Source: an uncultured Opitutia bacterium
GTDB lineage: Bacteria > Verrucomicrobiota > Verrucomicrobiia > Opitutales > UBA953
Assembly: GCA_903829855.1 (NCBI GenBank)
Contig: CAIKRN010000291.1
Location: 1-5,361 of the forward strand
DNA length: 5,361 nucleotides
Reading direction: 5' to 3'
Shown here: positions 1 through 5,361 of the stretch, one piece after another
How the letters are laid out: each line of letters opens with the position of its first letter
Position numbering within the stretch: position 1 is the stretch's first letter
Made by a program: the position numbers and the translations under genes
Notes under the pieces: generated by a model
The model's input: the letters and a program-made list of their open reading frames with translations, nothing else
What the model was told of the DNA's origin: nothing
Databases searched by the model: none

Positions 1-464
1 ACGTCACGCGTGCCCCGAATACGGATGGGGATAACCGGAACGCCAGACTTACAGGCGAGTAAGCCCGCGCCAGCCTTAGGCTCCATGATGATGCCATCTT
101 GGCTCCGGGTGCCTTCTGGAAAAATTAAGAGCCCGTCACCAGCAGCGAGCGCGCCGAGCGCGGCGCGAATGGCGCCGATATCGGCCTCACCTCGATCGAC
201 TGGAATGGAATGGCAGGCCCGAATCACGAATCCGAAAACTGGATTATCAAAAAGCGATCGGCGGGCGATGAAGGAGATTTCGCGAGGCAGGCTGGAACCT
301 ACCAAGGGCGGGTCGAGCATGCTCTGATGGTTCGAAGCGAAGAGGCATGCCCCAGTCGGAAGATTTTCCCAGCCCTCGACTTCCACCGATGAGAAGACTT
401 CCAAGAAGGCCCTCGTCCCGTGGTAGACGGCTTTATAGATGAGATTCTTGGAATTGAGAATCAT
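1..464 (-). CDS. plsC: 1-acyl-sn-glycerol-3-phosphate acyltransferase (PlsC family), C-terminus beyond window
   Basis: The family transfers an acyl chain from acyl-ACP or acyl-CoA to lysophosphatidic acid, giving phosphatidate at the inner face of the cytoplasmic membrane. About 154 residues are visible, and all four acyltransferase motifs are present: NHQSMLD (residues 45-51, the HX4D catalytic pair H46/D51), a motif II-like HSIPVDRG (85-92), FPEGTRS (115-121, phosphate binding) and VPVIPIRIRGT (142-152). The N-terminus has the usual short lead-in ending in VEVEGWENLP, with no obvious membrane span. The start ATG overlaps the stop of the upstream aroA-cmk fusion (ATGA), and no Shine-Dalgarno sequence precedes it, so coupled translation is likely. 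The gene runs off the left edge, so the C-terminal part, perhaps 40-80 residues, is missing. The family call is firm. The exact acyl acceptor is inferred, since related acyltransferases share these motifs. Confidence 0.93.
   Translation of the reverse strand, partial: MILNSKNLIYKAVYHGTRAFLEVFSSVEVEGWENLPTGACLFASNHQSMLDPPLVGSSLPREISFIARRSLFDNPVFGFVIRACHSIPVDRGEADIGAIRAALGALAAGDGLLIFPEGTRSQDGIIMEPKAGAGLLACKSGVPVIPIRIRGTRD
461..464 (-). promoter_or_regulatory. ATGA stop/start overlap, aroA-cmk to plsC
   Basis: The stop of the fusion gene (TGA) and the plsC start (ATG) overlap as ATGA, the same arrangement as at the upstream junction. The bases before it read as Cmk codons with no purine-rich ribosome site. 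This supports a single three-gene transcript with coupled translation. Confidence 0.8.
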
Positions 465-2497
465 CGGGTTTGCGCCGCGACCAGGATGAGCTGCCGGACT
501 TCTTCCACCACCGCGTCAAGCGAGAGGAATGTATTATCAATCCGGTGGGCACCCTTCGGACAGACCAACGGGGCGGTCTTGCGCGTCGAATCAAGCATGT
601 CGCGTTGCATAACCGCGTCGGCTTGGCCTTCGGCGGCTCGGCGTTGCGCGCGGGCGTCTGCATCGGCTTCCAAAAAGATACGGATTTCTGCATCTGGCAG
701 CACCACGGAACCGATATCCCGACCTTCCATGACAATGCCGGCGAAACCCGAGTCTTGAGCGAGTTTCACTTGGGCGCGCTGGTATTCGAGGAGGAAAGTC
801 CGCACCACGGGAAGGGCGGCGAATTTAGAGACGGCGGCATTTACCTCTGGGGTCCGCAGGGATTCATCGGTGGGCAGGACGCCTCCGAGTGTTAGGGCTG
901 AACTGCGGGCCCCATCACGCTCGATAATCTGTGAGCCGATACGGAGTTTCTTGAGAGCACCGCGGATAGAGTCGGAGTCTTCGTGGGCGACGCCGGCATC
1001 AACGAGTGCGCGGGTCAGGCTGCGATAGTGCGCGCCCGTATCAACATGAAGCAGCCCCATGGTCTGGGCGAGCCGTCGGCTGGTGCTCGATTTTCCCGAG
1101 GCGGCACCACCGTCGACGGAGACGCGGACAAAATTAAGCCGCAGAGACTCGAGGGCCTGGAAGAAGAATGGGAAAGTCTTCCCCGTGCAGGCCGGATCCT
1201 CGATGGTAATCCAGGGACGCCCGTCGCCGAAGAGATCGAAGCTACCCAGAATCCCGAAGCTCATCGCCATCCGATGGTCTTCATAGGTGTGAATCGAGAT
1301 AGGGCCAGCGGCCGCTGTTTTACGTAAGGCCGACTTATCCGGGAAGATGGTCAGTTCAGAAAGCGATTCATCCCCACGTAATTCGGCGGCGGTCGGTTTG
1401 ACTCGTAGACCTAGCCGCTCGAGTTCGGTGGCCATGGCCAGCACCCGGTCCGTTTCCTGTTTACGCGTGTGGGCGATGCCACGGATTCGGACGGGAGAGG
1501 TGCCGAGTACGGCAATCGTGGCGAGGGTTAGAAATGTATCCGAGAAGGCATTGAAATCAAAATCCCCGCCAAGGATTCCCTTCCAAGATTGGACAACGAG
1601 GGTGCCGCCTTCTGGTCGGAGCACCGCCCCGCAGGCCGCGGCTACTTTTGCAAAGGCGGTATCACCTTGTAGGCCCCCGTGGGCATAACCGTCGATACGG
1701 ACACAGGCGCCAAAGCCGGTGACTGCGGGCAGTGCGATGAAGTAACTAGCGGCGGTGGCATCAGGCTCGACCGCGTAAGCGGGTTGCGGGGCGACGTAAG
1801 GACCAGGCTCCAGACAGGTCCAACTTCCGTCCGCTTGTTTCGACAGTGTACGACCAAACTGACCGCACATGCGGGCCGTCATTTCCACAAACGGTTCAGA
1901 CACCGTTGATCCTTGCATGGTGACGGAAGCTCCCGGGGAAATCGTTAGCACCATTAAGAGGGCGGAGAGTAATTGCGACGAGGCTGACGCATCCACCGAC
2001 AGGGCACCAAGCTTCCCCGTGGTGTGCAGCGTAAAGGGGAAGTGCGTTGCCAAGGTGCCATCCGCCCGGACGGCCCGACAGCCCGCCCCCGCGAGCGCAT
2101 CGAGCAATCCGCGCATCGGGCGGGCGCGCATTGCCTCATCGCCATCCAGTTCAAAGCAGCCATCTTTAGCTAAAGCGAGGAAGGCAGTGAGAAACCGGGC
2201 GGCCGTACCTGCATTGCCCACAAAGAGTTTGGCTTTTTTATTCGGAATTTCCCCGCCTTGCCCAGTAATTCGGATTAAATGTGCCGCTTCATCGGCGGTG
2301 ACATCGAAGCCCAATGCCTGCAGGGCAGCGATGAGGATGCGGGTATCGCGGCTGAAGAGCGCTCCTGTAAGCACTGTCGGGCCGGCAGCGAGAGCCGCAA
2401 GAATGAGCGCGCGATTGGTAATGCTCTTGGACCCAGGAACCTGGGCGACACCTCTGGCGGGCGTCTGGAAAGGTCGGATGACCAGCGACGGGCTCAT
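461..2497 (-). CDS. aroA-cmk: bifunctional 3-phosphoshikimate 1-carboxyvinyltransferase (EPSP synthase) / cytidylate kinase fusion
   Basis: This is one 678-residue chain with two complete enzymes. Residues 1 to about 452 are AroA, which condenses shikimate-3-phosphate with PEP in the shikimate pathway. Its landmarks are PGSKSITNR (21-29), NAGTAAR (95-101), SSQ (173-175), D320, RKQETDR (345-351, E348), EDHRMAM (406-412) and CTGKTFP (437-443, K440). By alignment K24, D320, E348 and K440 correspond to E. coli K22, D313, E341 and K411. Residues from about 456 are Cmk, which phosphorylates CMP/dCMP. Its landmarks are the P-loop GGAASGKS (463-470), DTGAHYR (486-492), MEGRDIGSVVLPDA (590-603) and RDMLDSTRKTAPL (633-645). 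Both halves have normal family length and intact motifs. Separate aroA and cmk genes are often adjacent; here they are fused with almost no linker. The start ATG overlaps the tyrA stop, and the stop overlaps the plsC start. Both activities are expected in the cytoplasm. Confidence 0.96.
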   Translation of the reverse strand: MSPSLVIRPFQTPARGVAQVPGSKSITNRALILAALAAGPTVLTGALFSRDTRILIAALQALGFDVTADEAAHLIRITGQGGEIPNKKAKLFVGNAGTAARFLTAFLALAKDGCFELDGDEAMRARPMRGLLDALAGAGCRAVRADGTLATHFPFTLHTTGKLGALSVDASASSQLLSALLMVLTISPGASVTMQGSTVSEPFVEMTARMCGQFGRTLSKQADGSWTCLEPGPYVAPQPAYAVEPDATAASYFIALPAVTGFGACVRIDGYAHGGLQGDTAFAKVAAACGAVLRPEGGTLVVQSWKGILGGDFDFNAFSDTFLTLATIAVLGTSPVRIRGIAHTRKQETDRVLAMATELERLGLRVKPTAAELRGDESLSELTIFPDKSALRKTAAAGPISIHTYEDHRMAMSFGILGSFDLFGDGRPWITIEDPACTGKTFPFFFQALESLRLNFVRVSVDGGAASGKSSTSRRLAQTMGLLHVDTGAHYRSLTRALVDAGVAHEDSDSIRGALKKLRIGSQIIERDGARSSALTLGGVLPTDESLRTPEVNAAVSKFAALPVVRTFLLEYQRAQVKLAQDSGFAGIVMEGRDIGSVVLPDAEIRIFLEADADARAQRRAAEGQADAVMQRDMLDSTRKTAPLVCPKGAHRIDNTFLSLDAVVEEVRQLILVAAQTR
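2494..2497 (-). promoter_or_regulatory. ATGA stop/start overlap, tyrA to aroA-cmk
   Basis: The tyrA stop TGA and the aroA-cmk start ATG share bases in an ATGA. No good Shine-Dalgarno sequence is visible before this ATG, so termination-reinitiation coupling is the likely way the second cistron is translated. The overlap is read directly; the coupling is inferred. Confidence 0.8.
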
Positions 2498-3348
2498 GCG
2501 CTTGGCTCGAGAGACTGGCGGGCGATGCGGGCTTCGGCGAGAAGCCGGCGGAGGGCAGGGGCGTCTTGAGCTTCGATGACTTGGCGAAGTTCTGCGGCCC
2601 TTTGTTCAACCGCCTTTAATCCGGTGACCGTATGGCGAGCGTTGGCGAGCAGAATGCCCACCCAGAGATTTTCTTCGCCGGCGGCAATGCGGGTCGCGTC
2701 GCGCAGCCCTTGTCCTGCCGCGGCTAATCGGAACCCCGGCTGGTCCATCACGGCAAGCATGAGCGCAGAAGCCGCCGCATGGGGTACATGGCTGATTGCC
2801 GCGACAATCTCGTCGTGGGACGCGGCGTCGGTTTCAGTGATAATGGAGCCAAGTGCCTCCCAAAATTGGCGAACCACACCGACAGACTTCGGGTCATCTT
2901 GCCCGGTGGGCGTGATGAAACATACCCGATTTTCAAAAAGCTGGGCCGACGCATGACTGGCCCCGGCCTTTTCACCCCCGGCCATTGGGTGTGAGCCAAC
3001 AAATGGATTCGCTACCGGGAGTCGCCGTGCGGCAAGGAGAATGGCTGCCTTCACGCTTCCCGCATCGGTGACGATGGCCCCAGCACTCAGGCCTGGTGAA
3101 ATCGCCAGGAACGTTTGTTCGGCGGTGTCCACGGGCGTGGTGACGATGATCAAGTCGGCGCCTTTGACGCAGTCGGCAGCATTATCAAAAACCTCTGCCA
3201 CGTCCATCGCCCGGAGGGTGGCCCGAGAGGACTCCGAGCGGGACCAGCAACTGAGTGATCCAGCCAGCCCTCGGCGGGCCGCCGCAAGGAGGATTGAGCC
3301 GCCGATGAGGCCGGCGCCGACGACGGCGATACGCTTGAATTGAGCCAT
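2494..3348 (-). CDS. tyrA: prephenate dehydrogenase
   Basis: TyrA oxidatively decarboxylates prephenate to 4-hydroxyphenylpyruvate using NAD(P)+, the committed step to tyrosine. From the ATG chosen here it has 284 residues. An N-terminal Rossmann fold carries GAGLIGGS (11-18) and a TTPVD turn (70-74). The prephenate-binding part has GSHPMAGGEKAG (118-129), SHVPH (186-190) and GQGLRDATRIA (212-222), followed by an LW pair and a helical C-terminal domain. This is the monofunctional form, with no fused chorismate mutase and no ACT domain. An in-frame TTG two codons upstream (3354-3352) could also start it, but I prefer the ATG at 3348-3346 because it sits right before the conserved beta strand. 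Neither start has a well-spaced Shine-Dalgarno sequence. It is the first gene of the minus-strand operon, since the next gene on its upstream side diverges. Its stop overlaps the aroA-cmk start by four bases. Confidence 0.95.
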   Translation of the reverse strand: MAQFKRIAVVGAGLIGGSILLAAARRGLAGSLSCWSRSESSRATLRAMDVAEVFDNAADCVKGADLIIVTTPVDTAEQTFLAISPGLSAGAIVTDAGSVKAAILLAARRLPVANPFVGSHPMAGGEKAGASHASAQLFENRVCFITPTGQDDPKSVGVVRQFWEALGSIITETDAASHDEIVAAISHVPHAAASALMLAVMDQPGFRLAAAGQGLRDATRIAAGEENLWVGILLANARHTVTGLKAVEQRAAELRQVIEAQDAPALRRLLAEARIARQSLEPSA

Positions 3349-3370
3349 TTCCAATATTGAAGGTATGACT

Positions 3371-3398
3371 TTGATGAACCAGAGTGACGAACTATTAA
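3371..3398 (+). promoter_or_regulatory. candidate sigma-70-like promoter for the FGE-like gene
   Basis: A -35-like TTGATG (3371-3376) and a -10-like TATTAA (3393-3398) are separated by 16 bases, each matching the consensus at four of six positions. Transcription would start near 3405, about 33 bases before the ATG at 3438. Its -10 overlaps the -10 of the opposing candidate promoter, so the two could not be occupied at the same time. This is weak evidence, supported mainly by position. Confidence 0.3.
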
Positions 3399-3422
3399 AG
3401 CAAACAAACCGCCGGCGTCCAA
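3394..3422 (-). promoter_or_regulatory. candidate sigma-70-like promoter for the tyrA operon
   Basis: On the minus strand a -35-like TTGGAC (3422-3417) is followed after 17 bases by a -10-like TTTAAT (3399-3394). The -10 matches the consensus at five of six positions; the -35 matches at only three. Transcription would begin near 3387, leaving a leader of about 39 bases before the tyrA ATG, with no room for a leader-peptide attenuator. It is placed correctly for the operon but is weak by sequence alone. Confidence 0.35.
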
Positions 3423-3437
3423 GTTGGCGGCCCGGCC
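3409..3437 (+). repeat. GC-rich nested inverted repeats before the FGE-like start codon
   Basis: Several short inverted repeats are packed here: CCGCC (3409-3413) with GGCGG (3426-3430), CCAA-G-TTGG (3419-3427), and GGCC-C-GGCC (3429-3437), which ends at the base before the ATG. There is no Shine-Dalgarno sequence in this stretch. In RNA it could fold over the translation start, or in DNA it could be an operator. The arms are short, so chance in GC-rich sequence is a real alternative. Confidence 0.35.
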
Positions 3438-5195
3438 ATGACTTCAGGACCCCCGAACCCCAAGACCGACTTTGTCGGCGGAAAGAACCCTCGCTCCCAC
3501 CGGGTTGCCGGGGTGTGGGGTGGCGTCTGGGGTAAACTCAAGCTGGCCGGAATCGCACTTGCCGTGGGTGGCTTGGCGATTGCGTGTGCACTGCTTTTCT
3601 CAACCGATAAGCGGACAACCCGGCAGGTGGCTGGCGCGGTCAGCACCGAGCAGCTGGAGGAGTTAAGGCGTCGGTCGGTCGAATTAGAGGCAACCTTTGA
3701 GCGCCTTCGGCAGCAGCAATTCGAACTTAAAGAAGAAGACCTCCAACTTTTGCAGCGGGCGCTTACGGCCCAGGAGGATTATATTTCAGCTCGGCAGTCC
3801 GTTGGGACGGATGATGCACGATTGACTAGGTTGCGTCGCACATTGCACCTCCTGCGAAGTGAACGATTACGGCGGGAGTCCGATGAGGCCGAGGCTAAGG
3901 CGCTGACTTTAGCCAAAACGGATGCGACGACGGCGATAGGGCTTTTGCGCCGGGCCGGGGAATGCGAGAAGGAGATTGTGAGCAAATGGGGAGCCGCTGG
4001 CCTCGCTGACCCAGGAAGAATCGCTCGCCTCGATACACGCCTGCGCCGATTGGAGTCAGAGTCTCTCTGGTCCAAGGGCCGGGAGTTAGAAACCGAGGGG
4101 GAAAAGTCCCTCCAAGCAGAGAAGTTCGAACAAGCCGCGCAGCAGTTTGGGGAAGCCATTGAAAAGGAGAACGAGTTTTTGTCACGCTATCGCGATGTTC
4201 GGGATACGGAGTTTGCGCGGGTTGATAAACTCTCGGGCCGCCGCGAGACCGCTTTATCTGGCTTGGTCTGGCGGCAAGTGCTCGTCCAGCGCGCCGCCGC
4301 GGAGTCGGCGGAGAAATCTGTCAATTGGGATAAGGCCGCCAGCGACTGGCAGAAAGCCATGGATATTTTTGGACGTTTGCTCACGGATTTTCCGCGTAGC
4401 CAATTCGCCGATCGGGCCCTCGAGGTGAAGATGGGTATCCGGCTCAACTTTGCTCGGCTGCATCAGGAAATCACCGAGGTGAGAGCCGGGGCTGAAAAGA
4501 TGCGTGCGGTGTTGCGCGGGCAGGACGCCGCCGCGGGTACCCATCTCGCGGCGGACTTGCTGGTGCGTGCACGCCGACTGGCTGAAGCCAATACCGGGGC
4601 CTTTGACAGCGGTTCAGCCGAGCGTGAAGAGCTCGAGTTTATTTCATCGCATGAAGCAGCGACCATAGCGCTCTTGCCGACCATCCAAACCCAACTTTTA
4701 CCCGTGCCAGGATTAAAGGTCCGTATGTATCGGACGGAGATCACCCAAGGACTTTACACTTCTCTGATGGGGGCCAACCCTAGTTCGGTTCGGCGCGAGG
4801 CTAACCCAGTGGAGTCGGTATCTTACCCGGAGGCGGAAGAGTTTTGTCGGCGATTGGGGTGGCTTTCGGGATTCATCGTGCGCCTACCGACGGTGGCGGA
4901 GTTTACCGCCGCCGCTGGGGATGTCACCAAGGCCCCACTTCACGTCCAAGCCTGGGTCGCAGACAACACGGATGGCGTCAGCGCGCGATCGGTAGGAAGC
5001 ACGACGCCGAACGCCCATGGCTTTAACGATTTACTGGGTAACGTCGAGGAGTGGGCCCAAGCCCCGGCCAGTGATGCGCAGGCCCCCGTGTTGGGCGGCA
5101 GTATTGCGACCCTCGCTGCGCCCGGGTTGCCCCATCGGACGGTTTTAAAGCGGGAAAAAGCCCGAACGCTCGGTTTTCGCATCATCGTTGAATAA
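3438..5195 (+). CDS. membrane-anchored coiled-coil/TPR-like protein with C-terminal degenerate FGE-sulfatase (SUMF1-like) domain
   Basis: The 585-residue protein starts with a 33-residue basic tail containing a doubled GVWG (25-32). One hydrophobic segment (about 34-54) should span the membrane, placing the bulk outside the cytoplasm. Residues about 70-165 are highly charged helix of coiled-coil character. TPR-like helix pairs follow (about 215-250, with KFEQAAQQFGEAIEKE, and about 296-330, with LLTDFPRSQFADRAL). From about 410 to the end lies an FGE-sulfatase-like domain: MYRTEITQGLY (430-440), NPVESVSYPEAEEFC, RLPTVAEF (482-489), GNVEEW (534-539), GGS (553-555) and a terminal GFR (579-581). 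True formylglycine-generating enzymes need a C-terminal cysteine pair; this domain has a single cysteine, C470, elsewhere. It is therefore probably a non-catalytic binding or scaffolding domain. The ATG is the first plausible start, and no other start gives an intact membrane segment plus tail. The cellular role is unknown. The neighbour downstream, 32 bases away, may be a surface polysaccharide gene. Confidence 0.88.
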   Translation: MTSGPPNPKTDFVGGKNPRSHRVAGVWGGVWGKLKLAGIALAVGGLAIACALLFSTDKRTTRQVAGAVSTEQLEELRRRSVELEATFERLRQQQFELKEEDLQLLQRALTAQEDYISARQSVGTDDARLTRLRRTLHLLRSERLRRESDEAEAKALTLAKTDATTAIGLLRRAGECEKEIVSKWGAAGLADPGRIARLDTRLRRLESESLWSKGRELETEGEKSLQAEKFEQAAQQFGEAIEKENEFLSRYRDVRDTEFARVDKLSGRRETALSGLVWRQVLVQRAAAESAEKSVNWDKAASDWQKAMDIFGRLLTDFPRSQFADRALEVKMGIRLNFARLHQEITEVRAGAEKMRAVLRGQDAAAGTHLAADLLVRARRLAEANTGAFDSGSAEREELEFISSHEAATIALLPTIQTQLLPVPGLKVRMYRTEITQGLYTSLMGANPSSVRREANPVESVSYPEAEEFCRRLGWLSGFIVRLPTVAEFTAAAGDVTKAPLHVQAWVADNTDGVSARSVGSTTPNAHGFNDLLGNVEEWAQAPASDAQAPVLGGSIATLAAPGLPHRTVLKREKARTLGFRIIVE

Positions 5196-5214
5196 AAGAG
5201 CCTAGGGCTATAAA
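5188..5214 (+). promoter_or_regulatory. weak promoter-like elements before the right-edge gene
   Basis: A -35-like TTGAAT (5188-5193) overlaps the end of the preceding gene, and a -10-like TATAAA (5209-5214) follows after 15 bases, which is shorter than ideal. The AT-rich -10 stands out from its surroundings. A start near 5221 would leave only a few untranslated bases before the ATG at 5228. Readthrough from the upstream gene is at least as likely. Confidence 0.22.
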
Positions 5215-5227
5215 TACCCAGACCCCC

Positions 5228-5361
5228 ATGCAGACCCCCGTCAATCGACTCCAGCGTGCCGCGTTCTTCTTCGCGGTGTATGGCATCTTGGCTGCGCTTT
5301 CCCTTTGGTTTGCTTACGAGCTTCGCTTTACGGGGATCGCGGAATATAGCCGGGATGACGA
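5228..5361 (+). CDS. N-terminus of a membrane protein, probably CapD/WbpM/FlaA1-like polysaccharide biosynthesis protein (partial)
   Basis: Only 44 codons are visible before the window ends. After a short tail (MQTPVNRLQR) comes a hydrophobic helix, about residues 11-34, ending in LSLWFAYELRF, then GIAEYSRDD. An N-terminal membrane helix ending in a pattern like AYxLRF is typical of membrane-bound nucleotide-sugar dehydratases of the CapD/WbpM/FlaA1 type and of some polyprenyl-phosphate sugar transferases. No catalytic motif falls inside the window, so this is inferred from a short pattern. The ATG lies 32 bases after the stop of the FGE-like gene on the same strand, so the two may be co-transcribed. 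No Shine-Dalgarno sequence precedes it. The open frame runs unbroken to the edge; that it is a gene is more certain than what it does. Confidence 0.62.
   Translation, partial: MQTPVNRLQRAAFFFAVYGILAALSLWFAYELRFTGIAEYSRDD

Noticed and set aside
470..895. 141-codon plus-strand open frame opposite the Cmk domain
   Set aside because: It is antisense to intact Cmk motifs, with no domain, ribosome site or promoter of its own.
1869..2579. Long open frame (236 codons) on the plus strand opposite aroA
   Set aside because: It lies wholly antisense to conserved AroA motifs and the end of tyrA, its translation is low-complexity Ala/Arg/Ser-rich with no recognisable motif, and such antisense frames are expected in GC-rich coding DNA.
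3349..3437. tRNA, riboswitch, T-box or attenuator before tyrA
   Set aside because: The space is only 89 bases and is shared with a divergent gene. No leader peptide, T-box-like sequence or terminator hairpin with a T run is visible.
3576..3590. Lipobox-like AIAC around C50 of the FGE-like protein, suggesting a lipoprotein
   Set aside because: The -3 residue is alanine rather than Leu/Val/Ile, the preceding tail is long for a signal peptide, and the sequence stays hydrophobic after the cysteine (ALLF), which fits a membrane span better.
3438..5195. Active formylglycine-generating enzyme (sulfatase activator)
   Set aside because: The C-terminal region lacks the required cysteine pair, and no sulfatase gene is visible in the window.
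5199..5209. AGCC-TAG-GGCT inverted repeat after the FGE-like gene as a terminator
   Set aside because: The stem has only four pairs with a three-base loop, and no run of T follows, so it is unlikely to stop transcription.

Overview
The window looks like ordinary bacterial chromosome, moderately GC-rich and densely coded. No mobile elements, RNA genes or CRISPR arrays were seen. The mix of genes suggests a Gram-negative bacterium, and my best guess is the Verrucomicrobiota (Opitutales-like). The reasons are a tyrA / aroA-cmk / plsC run, a membrane-anchored FGE/SUMF1-like protein of a kind common in that phylum, and start codons without clear Shine-Dalgarno sequences. This placement is inference; no phylogenetic marker is present.

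Left part, positions 1-3348, minus strand: a tight three-gene operon read right to left. It encodes prephenate dehydrogenase (tyrA), then one 678-residue protein that fuses EPSP synthase (AroA) to cytidylate kinase (Cmk), then a PlsC-type 1-acylglycerol-3-phosphate acyltransferase cut by the window edge. Both junctions are 4-base ATGA overlaps, which suggests translational coupling. TyrA and AroA serve aromatic amino acid synthesis. Cmk makes CDP/dCDP for nucleotide pools, and CTP is used downstream of PlsC to activate phosphatidate. The operon therefore joins aromatic and phospholipid/nucleotide housekeeping.

Middle, 3349-3437: an 89-base divergent intergenic region. Weak sigma-70-like promoter elements can be drawn in both directions, sharing one AT-rich block. 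A GC-rich palindromic stretch lies directly before the right-hand start codon.

Right part, 3438-5361, plus strand: a 585-residue protein with a short N-terminal tail, one membrane span, a long charged helical/coiled-coil and TPR-like region, and a C-terminal FGE-sulfatase (SUMF1-like) domain that lacks the catalytic cysteine pair. After a 32-base gap comes the start of a second gene, cut by the window edge. Its N-terminal membrane helix resembles those of CapD/WbpM/FlaA1-type polysaccharide biosynthesis proteins, or of related membrane sugar enzymes.

Most notable are the AroA-Cmk fusion, which has almost no linker and no internal start codon at the junction, and the membrane-tethered, apparently non-catalytic FGE-like protein. 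I do not see clear evidence for a wholly new biological system.
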